Made by a program: the position numbers and the translations under genes. Below the pieces are notes generated by a model. That model made no database searches, was not told the DNA's origin, and was given only the letters and a program-made list of their open reading frames with translations. This document shows positions 53,001 through 60,878 of a DNA stretch of 64,000 nt, piece by piece (position 1 is the first letter of the stretch; each line of letters starts with the position of its first letter). Source of the stretch: PBB1 sp965229345 (GTDB taxonomy: Bacteria; Pseudomonadota; Gammaproteobacteria; Burkholderiales; Burkholderiaceae_C); the NCBI GenBank assembly GCA_965229345.1, contig OZ245872.1, forward strand, positions 2,542,001 through 2,606,000. The letters are read 5' to 3'.

Positions 53001-54069
53001 GCAGATTCAGGTTCGACACGGTGAAGCCGGTCAGGCCCGCCTTGGGCCTCGACCCACGACCGGTGGCGCCTTCGTCGCGGATTTCACCGCCGGCACCGGT
53101 GGAAGCGCCGGGGAACGGCGAGATCGCCGTCGGGTGGTTGTGCGTCTCGACCTTCATCAGCACGTGTGCCAGTTCCTGGCGCGCGCCGTAGCGCGGGGCG
53201 TTGGTGTAGCCCTCGGGCAGCCAGCGCTCGATGACGCCGCCTTCCATCACCGACGAGTTGTCGCTGTAGGCGACCACCGTGTGCTGCGGTGCCCGCTGAT
53301 GCGTGTGGCGGATCATCTGGAACATCGATCGTTCCTGCGCTGCACCATCGATCGTGAAGCTGGCGTTGAAGATCTTGTGGCGGCAGTGCTCGCTGTTGGC
53401 CTGCGCAAACATCATCAGCTCGACATCGGTCGGGTTGCGCCGCAGGGCGGTGAAGGCATGCACCAGGTAGTCGATCTCGTCGTCGGACAAGGCCAGGCCG
53501 AACTCGACATTGGCAGCCACCAGCGCCGATCGCCCGGCCCCCAGCAGATCGACCTGCGCCATCGGCGCGGCCGGCTGCTCATCGAACAGGTGTGCGGCGT
53601 CTTCGCGGCGCAGCAACACGCTTTCGGTCATGCGGTCATGCAGCAGCGCAGCGGCAGCAGCCAGTTCGTCGTCACCCAGTGGCTTGCTGCCCCCCAGCAG
53701 CCCGCTTTTCAAGGTCAGGCGGTATTCAGTGACGCGCTCGATCCGCTTCAGGCTCAGGCCGCAGTTGCGCGCGATGTCGGTCGCCTTCGACGCCCACGGC
53801 GACACCGTGCCCAGCCGTGGGGCGATGACGATGAGCACCCCGTCGGTCGGGCCGGCATAGGCATCGCCATAGCGCAGCAGGCCGCTCAGCGCATCGCGCT
53901 GGGCCGCGGACAACGGGGTCTCGCTGCACACCCAGTGCACGTGGCGTGCATCAACGGCGGTGACGCGTGGCGCGACCTCCTGCAGTCGGGCCAGCAGCGC
54001 CTGCGCGCGAAACGCCGGGAGCGCATGGCCCCCCTCGACAGGGAAGAGGTGCTGGGGCGAAGTGGTCAC
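50044..54069 (-). CDS. purL: phosphoribosylformylglycinamidine synthase, large single-chain form
   Basis: Purine biosynthesis enzyme of 1341 residues, the long form with all parts in one chain. The AIRS-like ATP-binding halves lie near residues 200-980 (AQANSEHCRHKIFNA, then DVGAGGISNAFPELV), and the C-terminal glutamine amidotransferase has its catalytic Cys in LGVCNGCQMM with His/Glu in MPHPERVFR. Starts with GTG at 54069, a usual alternative. Monocistronic; the sequence antisense to it is open for long distances but is not coding. Confidence 0.97.
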   Translation of the reverse strand: MTTSPQHLFPVEGGHALPAFRAQALLARLQEVAPRVTAVDARHVHWVCSETPLSAAQRDALSGLLRYGDAYAGPTDGVLIVIAPRLGTVSPWASKATDIARNCGLSLKRIERVTEYRLTLKSGLLGGSKPLGDDELAAAAALLHDRMTESVLLRREDAAHLFDEQPAAPMAQVDLLGAGRSALVAANVEFGLALSDDEIDYLVHAFTALRRNPTDVELMMFAQANSEHCRHKIFNASFTIDGAAQERSMFQMIRHTHQRAPQHTVVAYSDNSSVMEGGVIERWLPEGYTNAPRYGARQELAHVLMKVETHNHPTAISPFPGASTGAGGEIRDEGATGRGSRPKAGLTGFTVSNLNLPGTDWAWERSPYGKPEHIASPLQIMIEGPLGGAAFNNEFGRPNLTGYFRVYEQTVGVAGREQRRGYHKPIMIAGGLGTISAVQTEKVAFAAGTLLVQLGGPGMRIGMGGSAASSMAAGANAAALDFDSVQRGNPEIQRRAQEVINHCAALGAVNPILAIHDVGAGGISNAFPELVDGAGRGARFDLRQVPLEESGLSPKEIWSNESQERYVLAVQPDLLPMFDAMCVRERCPYAVVGVATETKQLVLADAPMTDSSPPASPAIDMPMEVLLGKPPKMHRDVQRVVPELPALDLSDVALEVVALDVLRHPTVASKRFLITIGDRSVGGLSHRDPMVGPWQVPVADCAVTLADYSGLRGEAMSVGERTPLAAIDAPASGRMAVGEALTNLLAAPFALERVKLSCNWMAACGEPGEDAALYDTVRAVGMDLCPALGISVPVGKDSLSMRTRWNDAGVAKQVTAPVSLIVSAFVTLDDVRGTLTPQLQPGDTTLVLIDLGQGRNRMAGSMLAQVLNQTGNASDGVPDVDDPALLKALIAAINQLRAEGRLLAYHDRSDGGLWATVCEMAFAGHLGVSLNIDMLLVEGDGISDSRMDWGDSKNWAGQVGARRQELTLKALFNEELGVVIQVPTAVRNEVMQTLRAHGLSKHSHFIGKPNDRGVVEVWRDTKNVFSAPLHELHQVWDEVSWRIARLRDNPAAADAEHAAAGRADDSGLHLHLSFDPADDVAAPYIHTARPKLAILREQGVNSQVEMSYAMALAGFDTHDVHMSDLQAGRARLDQFIGFVACGGFSYGDTLGAGEGWARSILFNPQLAEQFAAFFNRQDTFALGVCNGCQMMAALSPIIPGAQAWPKFTRNRSEQFEARLSLVEVLDSPSILFQGMAGSRLPVAVSHGEGYADFSQRGDAKAVHRAMRFVDHAGQPTEAYPFNPNGSPGGLTSVTTPDGRYTALMPHPERVFRNAQMSWTPGSTGEWSPWLRMFRNARRWVG

Positions 54070-54166
54070 GCGGTTCGGCTCGGGGAGAAGTGGGAAGTCC
54101 CGCGCGGTGGTCGGACCACCACGGGTTGACCCTTGATTTTACGGGTCGGGTGAGATAATCCCGTGC

Positions 54167-54982
54167 ATGACCATCGCCATCAAGACCGCTGCCGACATCG
54201 ATGGCATGCGCATCGCCGGCCGCCTCGCTGCAGAGGTGCTGGACATGCTGACCCCGCACATGGTGCCAGGCGTCAGCACAGAAGCGATCGACCAGCTGGC
54301 GCACGACTACATGGTGAACGTGCAGCAAACCATCCCGGCGCCGCTGAACTATGCGCCGCCAGGGTATGCGCCTTACCCCAAGTCGATCTGCGCGTCCATC
54401 AATCACCAGATCTGCCACGGCATTCCCAACAGCCGCCCGCTGAAGAACGGTGACATCGTCAACATCGACATCACCGTCATCAAGGACGGCTGGCATGGCG
54501 ATACCAGCCGCATGTTCATCATCGGCGACGCATCGATCGCGGCCAAGCGCCTGTGCCAGCTCAGCTACGAGGCGCTGTGGCGCGGCATCGTGAAGGTCAA
54601 GCCCGGCGCGAGGCTGGGCGACATCGGCCACGCGATCCAGACCTTCGCCGAGAACAACGGTCTGTCGGTCGTGCGCGAGTTCTGCGGTCACGGCATCGGC
54701 CGCAAGTTCCATGAAGAGCCCCAGGTGCTGCACTACGGCAAGCCGGGCACGCTAGAGGAGCTGAAGCCCGGCATGGTGTTCACCATCGAGCCGATGGTGA
54801 ACGCAGGCCGGCGCGAGATTCGCGAGGCCGGTGACGGCTGGACCATCGTGACCAAGGACCGCTCGCTGTCAGCGCAGTGGGAGCACACGGTGGTCGTCAC
54901 CGACACCGGCTGCGAAGTGCTGACGCTCTCGGCAGGCAGCCCGGCGGTGCCGGCCTTCGCCTGCGAATCCGTGACTGCCTGA
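54167..54982 (+). CDS. map: methionine aminopeptidase, type I
   Basis: Metalloprotease of 271 residues that removes the initiator Met. Metal ligands are visible in NIDITVIKDGWHGDTSRMF, in CGHGIGRKFHEEPQVLHYG and in MVFTIEPMVNAG. The start ATG at 54167 fits the family. Its stop is directly followed by the glnD GTG, so map and glnD form an operon; divergent from purL with a 97-base gap. Confidence 0.97.
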   Translation: MTIAIKTAADIDGMRIAGRLAAEVLDMLTPHMVPGVSTEAIDQLAHDYMVNVQQTIPAPLNYAPPGYAPYPKSICASINHQICHGIPNSRPLKNGDIVNIDITVIKDGWHGDTSRMFIIGDASIAAKRLCQLSYEALWRGIVKVKPGARLGDIGHAIQTFAENNGLSVVREFCGHGIGRKFHEEPQVLHYGKPGTLEELKPGMVFTIEPMVNAGRREIREAGDGWTIVTKDRSLSAQWEHTVVVTDTGCEVLTLSAGSPAVPAFACESVTA

Positions 54983-57637
54983 GTGGCTGCCACACCGTCC
55001 GCGGCGCTGGCAGCCCCGGCTGCGCTGTCCACTGAGCAACTCGCGGACCTGCGAACGAAGTTCCGGGCCGGCAAGGATGCGCTGATCCGTCATTTCGAGG
55101 CAGCACGCCCGACGGCACCTGCCGCCGCCCGCCTGCTCCGCGGCCTGGCACGCCATGTGGACGAAACGCTGCTCGGGCTGTGGGAACGCTGTGACATGCC
55201 GGCAGACGCCGCCTTGCTGGCGGTCGGCGGCTACGGGCGCGGCGAGTTGTTCCCACACTCCGACGTCGACGTGCTGGTGCTGCTGCCGTCGACGCCGCAC
55301 GGGGACAGCGGCACGGCGTCGGCGCTGAAGCACGGGGTGGAGGTCTTCATCACCGCCTGCTGGGACATCGGGCTGGAGATCGGCTCGAGCGTGCGCACGG
55401 TCGAGGAGTGCATGGCCGAGGCCGAGCGGGACGTCACCGTGCGTACCGCCCTGCTCGAATCGCGCTACCTGTGCGGATCGCGGCGCGGCTTCAACGTGTT
55501 CCGGCGCAACAACTCGCAGGCGATGAATTCGCGCTCGTTCCTGCGCGCGAAGACGCTGGAGATGCGGCAGCGCCACCAGAAGTTCGAGGACACCCCCTAC
55601 TCGCTCGAGCCCAACTGCAAGGAGAGCCCGGGTGGGTTGCGCGACCTGCAGGTGATCCTGTGGGTGGCCCGGGCAGCCGGCCTGGGGCGCAACTGGGGCG
55701 AGTTGGCTGCCAGCGGCCTGGCCACACCGTTCGAGGTCAAGCAGTTGCAGCGCAACGAGGGCGTGCTCAAGCTGATCCGCACCCGGCTGCATCTGGTGGC
55801 CGGGCGTCGCGAAGACCGGCTGGTGTTCGACCTGCAAAGCGCCGTGGCCGACAGCTTCGGTTACCGGGCCACCAAGGGCCAGCGCGCTTCCGAAGTGCTG
55901 ATGCGCCGCTACTACTGGACCGCCAAGGCGGTCGCGCAGCTCAACCAGATCCTGATGCTCAACATCGAGGAGCGCATTTCCGGCCTGCAGGACGCGCCGA
56001 TGCGCCCGATCGATGCGAACTTCCTGGACCGCGACGGCATGCTCGAAGTCGTCAGTGACGACCTGTACCAGCGCAAGCCGCAAGCCATCCTCGCCACCTT
56101 CTTGGCGTTCCAGTCGAACAGCGGCATCACGGGCCTGTCGTCCCGCACGCTGCGCGCGCTGTACAACGCCCGCGACCTGATGAACGCCGAGTTCCGGCGC
56201 GATCCGGTCAACCATGCCACCTTCCTGCAGATCCTGCAGTCGCCGTCGCGACAGACCCACGCGTTCCGCCTGATGAACGAAACCAGCGTGCTGGGGCGCT
56301 ACCTGTGGGTGTTCCGGCGCATCGTCGGCCAGATGCAGCATGACCTGTTTCATGTGTACACCGTCGACCAGCACATCCTGATGGTGCTGCGCAACATGAG
56401 GCGCTTCTTCATTCCGGAGCATGCCCACGAGTACCCGTTCTGCTCGCAGCTGGCGATGCAGTGGGACACGCCGTACACGCTGTACGTGGCTGCGCTGTTT
56501 CACGACGTGGCCAAGGGACGTGGCGGCGACCATTCCGTGCTGGGGACGACGGAAGCCCGCCGTTTCTGCCGTGATCACGGTATCGGGCGCGATGACGCCG
56601 CCCTGATCGAATTCCTGGTCAAGCAGCACCTGACGATGTCGCGCATCGCCCAGAAGGAAGACCTGAGCGACCCGGTCGTGATCCAGAACTTCGCCCAGCT
56701 CGTGGGCACCGAACGCCGGCTGACCGCGCTGTACCTGCTGACCGTGAGCGACATCCGCGGCACCAGCCCGAAGGTGTGGAACGCGTGGAAGGGCAAGCTG
56801 CTCGAAGACCTGTACCGCGTGACGCTGCGCGCGCTGGGGGGCGCGCAGCCGCAGCTCGATGCCGAAATCGACGCACGCAAGCAGGAAGCGCGTCACATGC
56901 TGAACCTGGCGCTGCAGCCACCGAATGTCGAAGCGCCGCTGTGGGAAACGCTGTCCATCAGCTACTTCGCCCGCCACGACGTCAACGAGATCGCCTGGCA
57001 TGCCCGCTCGCTGCAGTCGCATCTGCAGTCGGAATCGCCGGTGGTGAAAGCGCGGGTCTCACCGGTCGGCGAAGGCCTGCAGGTGCTGGTCTACGCGCGC
57101 GACCGGGCCGACCTGTTCGCACGCATCTGCGGCTACTTCGACAGCGCGCACTTCAACATCCTCGAAGCGAAAGTGCACACCACGAAGTCGGGCTACGCAC
57201 TGGACACGTTCCAGGTCATCAACCCACAGCTCGAAGCATCGCGCGACGGGGCACCGGCCTCGCAGTACCGCGACCTGATCCTGCTGGTCGAGACACAACT
57301 CAGCCACGCGCTGAACGCCCAGGGCGCCTTGCCCGAGCCCAGCCGAGGCCGCCTGTCGCGCCGGGTGCGATCGTTCCCGGTCACGCCCCGCATCACGCTG
57401 CGGCCCGACGAGCGCGCGCAGAACTGGCTGCTCAGCGTGTCGGCCAGCGACCGCTCCGGGCTGCTGTATTCGATCGCCCGCGTGCTGGCGCAGCACCAGA
57501 TCAACCTGCAGCTGGCCAAGATCACCACGCTGGGCGAACGCGCCGAAGACACCTTCCTGATCGATGGCGCTGCCCTTCGCCACAACCGCACGCAGATCTC
57601 GATCGAGACCGAGCTGCTCGATGCGATCGCGGCCTGA
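54983..57637 (+). CDS. glnD: [protein-PII] uridylyltransferase / uridylyl-removing enzyme
   Basis: Nitrogen-sensing enzyme of 884 residues that uridylylates and deuridylylates PII proteins. The nucleotidyltransferase core is LAVGGYGRGELFPHSDVDVLVL, the HD hydrolase site is ALFHDVAKGRGGDHS, and two ACT domains end the chain (VLVYARDRADLFARICGYF and VSASDRSGLLYSIARVLA). The GTG start at 54983 lies right after the map stop. Length is normal for GlnD (about 890). Confidence 0.97.
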   Translation: MAATPSAALAAPAALSTEQLADLRTKFRAGKDALIRHFEAARPTAPAAARLLRGLARHVDETLLGLWERCDMPADAALLAVGGYGRGELFPHSDVDVLVLLPSTPHGDSGTASALKHGVEVFITACWDIGLEIGSSVRTVEECMAEAERDVTVRTALLESRYLCGSRRGFNVFRRNNSQAMNSRSFLRAKTLEMRQRHQKFEDTPYSLEPNCKESPGGLRDLQVILWVARAAGLGRNWGELAASGLATPFEVKQLQRNEGVLKLIRTRLHLVAGRREDRLVFDLQSAVADSFGYRATKGQRASEVLMRRYYWTAKAVAQLNQILMLNIEERISGLQDAPMRPIDANFLDRDGMLEVVSDDLYQRKPQAILATFLAFQSNSGITGLSSRTLRALYNARDLMNAEFRRDPVNHATFLQILQSPSRQTHAFRLMNETSVLGRYLWVFRRIVGQMQHDLFHVYTVDQHILMVLRNMRRFFIPEHAHEYPFCSQLAMQWDTPYTLYVAALFHDVAKGRGGDHSVLGTTEARRFCRDHGIGRDDAALIEFLVKQHLTMSRIAQKEDLSDPVVIQNFAQLVGTERRLTALYLLTVSDIRGTSPKVWNAWKGKLLEDLYRVTLRALGGAQPQLDAEIDARKQEARHMLNLALQPPNVEAPLWETLSISYFARHDVNEIAWHARSLQSHLQSESPVVKARVSPVGEGLQVLVYARDRADLFARICGYFDSAHFNILEAKVHTTKSGYALDTFQVINPQLEASRDGAPASQYRDLILLVETQLSHALNAQGALPEPSRGRLSRRVRSFPVTPRITLRPDERAQNWLLSVSASDRSGLLYSIARVLAQHQINLQLAKITTLGERAEDTFLIDGAALRHNRTQISIETELLDAIAA

Positions 57638-57655
57638 GCGCCCGCGGTCCGCGCC

Positions 57656-58711
57656 ATGTCTCTGACGCCCGTCAGCGCTGCCGACGTCCTGGCCCGGCTC
57701 GATGGCTACGACACCGTCATCGACGCCCGATCAGAAGGCGAGTTTGCACTCGACCGGCTGCCGGAGGCCGTCAACTGGCCCAGCCTGAACGACGCCGAGC
57801 GGGCCCTGATCGGCACCGAATACAAGCAGGTGTCGCCCTTCGCCGCCCGCAAGCGAGGTGCAGCGCTGGTGGCCCGCAACGTGGCCATGCACATCGAACG
57901 CCATGTGCTCGATCGGCCCAAGGACTGGCAGCCGCTGGTCTACTGCTGGCGCGGCGGCCAACGCAGCGGAGCGCTGTCGCTGGTGCTCAGCCAGATCGGC
58001 TTTCGCGTGCAGGTGATCGAAGGCGGCTACCAGGCCTACCGGCGTGCGGTGCTGGCGGCGCTGGAGGTGCAGCCGTTGCAGTTTCGGTTCCGGGTCGTCT
58101 GCGGTCAGACCGGGTCGGGCAAGAGCCGCCTGCTGGTGGCGCTGCAGACACAAGGCGCGCAAGTGCTGGATCTGGAGACCCTGGCCAATCACCGCGGCTC
58201 GGTGCTGGGTCGGGTGCCGGGGAGCCCGCAACCGACACAGAAGCAGTTCGACACGCGGGTGTGGAACGCGATGCGGCACTTTGACCCGGCAGAGCCGATA
58301 TGGGTCGAAAGCGAAAGCCGCAAGATCGGTGATTTGCGCGTGCCCGAGCGGTTGATCGAAGCCATGCGCACCGCGCCCTGCGTGCAGCTTGAACTGCCTC
58401 AGGACGCGCGTGTGGCGTTGCTGATGGCCGACTACGACTTCTTCGTCAACGATGTGCCCACGTTCTGCACGCGGCTCGATGCTCTGCGCCCACTGCGCGG
58501 CAACGACGTGGTCAACCGGTGGCAGATTGAAGCCCGATCGGGCCGCATCGAAAGCGTGGTGCGTGAGTTGCTCGTGACCCACTACGACCCGGTCTACCTG
58601 CAATCGATGCAGCGCAACTTCGTGGGGTTCGCCAGTGCGCTGCGATTGACGCCCGAAAACGGCGACGCCAGCACGTTGGCTGGCGTCGCGAAAGAGCTGC
58701 TTCGGTCCTGA
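57656..58711 (+). CDS. mnmH: tRNA 2-selenouridine synthase
   Basis: Enzyme of 351 residues (also called SelU/YbbB). It exchanges the sulfur of 2-thiouridine at the tRNA wobble position for selenium using selenophosphate. The N-terminal rhodanese domain carries catalytic Cys97 in LVYCWRGGQRSGA, and the P-loop GQTGSGKSRL (G150-K156) belongs to the C-terminal domain that binds a geranyl donor in a related reaction. No selD (selenophosphate synthase) is in the window. It is separated from glnD by 18 bases. Confidence 0.95.
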   Translation: MSLTPVSAADVLARLDGYDTVIDARSEGEFALDRLPEAVNWPSLNDAERALIGTEYKQVSPFAARKRGAALVARNVAMHIERHVLDRPKDWQPLVYCWRGGQRSGALSLVLSQIGFRVQVIEGGYQAYRRAVLAALEVQPLQFRFRVVCGQTGSGKSRLLVALQTQGAQVLDLETLANHRGSVLGRVPGSPQPTQKQFDTRVWNAMRHFDPAEPIWVESESRKIGDLRVPERLIEAMRTAPCVQLELPQDARVALLMADYDFFVNDVPTFCTRLDALRPLRGNDVVNRWQIEARSGRIESVVRELLVTHYDPVYLQSMQRNFVGFASALRLTPENGDASTLAGVAKELLRS

Positions 58712-58749
58712 TCGCCCTGGGACAGGGCCATCAGGATGGGTCTGTCACA

Positions 58750-59487
58750 TCACCCCATGTGCAAGCCGCCATTGACCGAGAAGTCGGCGCCGGTGGCAAA
58801 ACCCGATTCATCAGACGCCACCCACGCCACCATCGATGCGATGTCGTCCGGCGTGCCCAGACGCTTGACCGGGATGCCGGCGATGATCTTGTCGAGCACG
58901 TCCTGGCGGATGGCCTTGACCATGTCTGTCGCGATGTAGCCCGGGCTCACGGTGTTGACTGTCACGCCCTTGTTGGCGACTTCCTGCGCCAGCGCCATCG
59001 TGAAGCCGTGCATGCCGGCCTTGGCCGCCGAGTAGTTGGTCTGCCCGAACTGACCCTTCTCGCCATTGACCGAGCTGATGTTGATGATGCGACCCCAGCC
59101 CTTTTCGAGCATGTCCTCGATGACCTGCTTGGTCACGTTGAACAGGCTGGTCAGGTTGGTTTCGATCACCGCGTCCCAGTCGGCACGGCTCATCTTGCGG
59201 AACATGCCGTCGCGCGTGATGCCGGCGTTGTTCACCAGCACGTCGATCGGACCGAGCTCGGCCTTGACCTTCTGGAATGCGGCGGTGGTCGAATCCCAGT
59301 CGCCGACGTTGCCGACCGAGGCGTGGAACTGGTAGCCCAGCGCGCTTTGCTCATCGAGCCACTTCTTGTAGTCGCGGCTCGGGCCGCAACCGGCCACCAC
59401 CGTGAAACCGTCGCGGTGCAGGCGCTGGCACATGGTGGTTCCAATGCCGCCCATGCCACCGGTCACGTATGCAATTTTCTTGCTCAT
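58750..59487 (-). CDS. phaB: acetoacetyl-CoA reductase
   Basis: Short-chain dehydrogenase of 245 residues for polyhydroxybutyrate synthesis, reducing acetoacetyl-CoA with NADPH to (R)-3-hydroxybutyryl-CoA. TGGMGGIGT is the cofactor loop; the catalytic Ser-Tyr-Lys are in NISSVNGEKGQFGQTNYSAAKAG. AGGAG is 8 bases before the ATG at 59487. Last gene of the phaC-phaA-phaB order. Convergent with mnmH. Confidence 0.97.
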   Translation of the reverse strand: MSKKIAYVTGGMGGIGTTMCQRLHRDGFTVVAGCGPSRDYKKWLDEQSALGYQFHASVGNVGDWDSTTAAFQKVKAELGPIDVLVNNAGITRDGMFRKMSRADWDAVIETNLTSLFNVTKQVIEDMLEKGWGRIINISSVNGEKGQFGQTNYSAAKAGMHGFTMALAQEVANKGVTVNTVSPGYIATDMVKAIRQDVLDKIIAGIPVKRLGTPDDIASMVAWVASDESGFATGADFSVNGGLHMG

Positions 59488-59545
59488 CACTCTCACTCCT
59501 CTGTGTTGTTCTGAATGGGCGAAGCAGCGTCAAGGCTGCGCCCTG

Positions 59546-59584
59546 ACGGGCTTGCGGGTCAACCGGGTTGTCACCGAAGCCCGT
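59546..59584. repeat. inverted repeat between phaA and phaB
   Basis: ACGGGCTT and AAGCCCGT form a perfect 8-bp stem around a 23-base loop in the 104-base phaA-phaB gap. It could affect relative expression of the two genes. No T-run follows, so it is not a clear terminator. Confidence 0.4.
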
Positions 59585-59591
59585 GGTGGAT

Positions 59592-60773
59592 TCATCGTTC
59601 CAGCGTCATTGCAATCCCCATGCCGCCGCCGATGCACAGGCTGGTCAGGCCCTTCTTGGCGCCGCGCTTCTGCATTTCGTGCAGCAGCGTGACCAGGACA
59701 CGGCAGCCAGACGCGCCGATCGGGTGGCCGATGGCGATGGCACCGCCATTCACATTGACCTTGCTGGTATCCCAGCCCATTTCTTGGTGCACCGCACAGG
59801 CCTGGGCAGCGAACGCCTCGTTGATTTCCATCAGGTCGAGGTCGGCCGCCTTCCAGCCGGCCCGCGCCAGCGCGCGCTGCGATGCCGACACCGGGCCCAT
59901 GCCCATGATGGCCGGGTCGAGCCCGGAGCTGGCGTAGCTGGCAATGCGCGCCAGCGGCTTCAGGCCCAGGGCGGCAGCGCGCGAGGCGCTCATCACCACC
60001 ACCGCAGCGGCGCCGTCGTTGATACCCGAGGCGTTGCCGGCGGTCACGCTGCCGGCCTTGTCAAAGGCAGGACGCAGCCCCGCCAGGCCCTCGGCCGACG
60101 ACTTGCGATTGACGAACTCGTCGGTACCGAACAGCACCGGATCGCCCTTGCGCTGGGGGATGCTGACGTTGACGATCTCGTCGTTGAACCGGCCGGCTTC
60201 CTGCGCCGCGGCCGCCTTGAGCTGCGAGGCCAGCGCCAGCGCGTCCTGCGCCTCACGGCTGATGCCGTACTTCTTCGCGATGTTCTCGGCGGTGACACCC
60301 ATGTGGTACTGGTTGAAGGCATCGGTCAGACCGTCGCGCAGCATCGTGTCGAGCAGCTTCCATTCGCCCATGCGCACACCGTCGCGCGAACCCGGCAGCA
60401 CGTGCGGCGCGATGCTCATGTTTTCCTGGCCGCCGGCCACGACGATGTCGGCGTCGCCATCACGAATGGCCTGCACGGCCAGCGCCACCGACTTCAGGCC
60501 GGAGCCGCACAGCTTGTTGATCGTCATCGCCGGCACGGTGTTCGGCAGGCCCGCACCGATCGAGGCCTGGCGCGCCGGGTTCTGCCCGCAATCGGCCTGC
60601 AGCACCTGGCCCATGATGACTTCGCTGACCTGCTCACCGGTCAGACCGGCACGCTTGAGAACCTCTGCAATGACGACCGACCCCAAGGCCGACGCCGGCA
60701 CCTTGGCCAGGCTGCCGCCGAACTTGCCCACAGCGGTGCGGGCGGCCGAAACGATGACGATGTCTGTGCTCAT
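59592..60773 (-). CDS. phaA: acetyl-CoA C-acetyltransferase (beta-ketothiolase)
   Basis: Thiolase of 393 residues that condenses two acetyl-CoA to acetoacetyl-CoA. The nucleophilic Cys89 is in TINKLCGSGLKSV. The other catalytic residues lie in GGAIAIGHPIGASG and CIGGGMGIAM. Second gene of the pha operon, 105 bases downstream of phaC, with a GGCCC-TGA-GGGCC hairpin (60816-60828) in between. Confidence 0.97.
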   Translation of the reverse strand: MSTDIVIVSAARTAVGKFGGSLAKVPASALGSVVIAEVLKRAGLTGEQVSEVIMGQVLQADCGQNPARQASIGAGLPNTVPAMTINKLCGSGLKSVALAVQAIRDGDADIVVAGGQENMSIAPHVLPGSRDGVRMGEWKLLDTMLRDGLTDAFNQYHMGVTAENIAKKYGISREAQDALALASQLKAAAAQEAGRFNDEIVNVSIPQRKGDPVLFGTDEFVNRKSSAEGLAGLRPAFDKAGSVTAGNASGINDGAAAVVVMSASRAAALGLKPLARIASYASSGLDPAIMGMGPVSASQRALARAGWKAADLDLMEINEAFAAQACAVHQEMGWDTSKVNVNGGAIAIGHPIGASGCRVLVTLLHEMQKRGAKKGLTSLCIGGGMGIAMTLER

Positions 60774-60878
60774 GATGAATTCCTGACTTGAGATGAAAAA
60801 ACAGCACTGAAGAGGGGCCCTGAGGGCCGCACCTTACTGCGAATGAAGCAAAGTCGCGCCCAGGTGGCTCCGCATTGA

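Noticed and set aside
49894..54129. A very long plus-strand open frame opposite purL (1411 codons)
   Set aside because: It lies antisense to a confident purL. Its protein is rich in His, Arg, Gly, Gln and Ala without family motifs, the usual result of GC-rich codon bias on the opposite strand.
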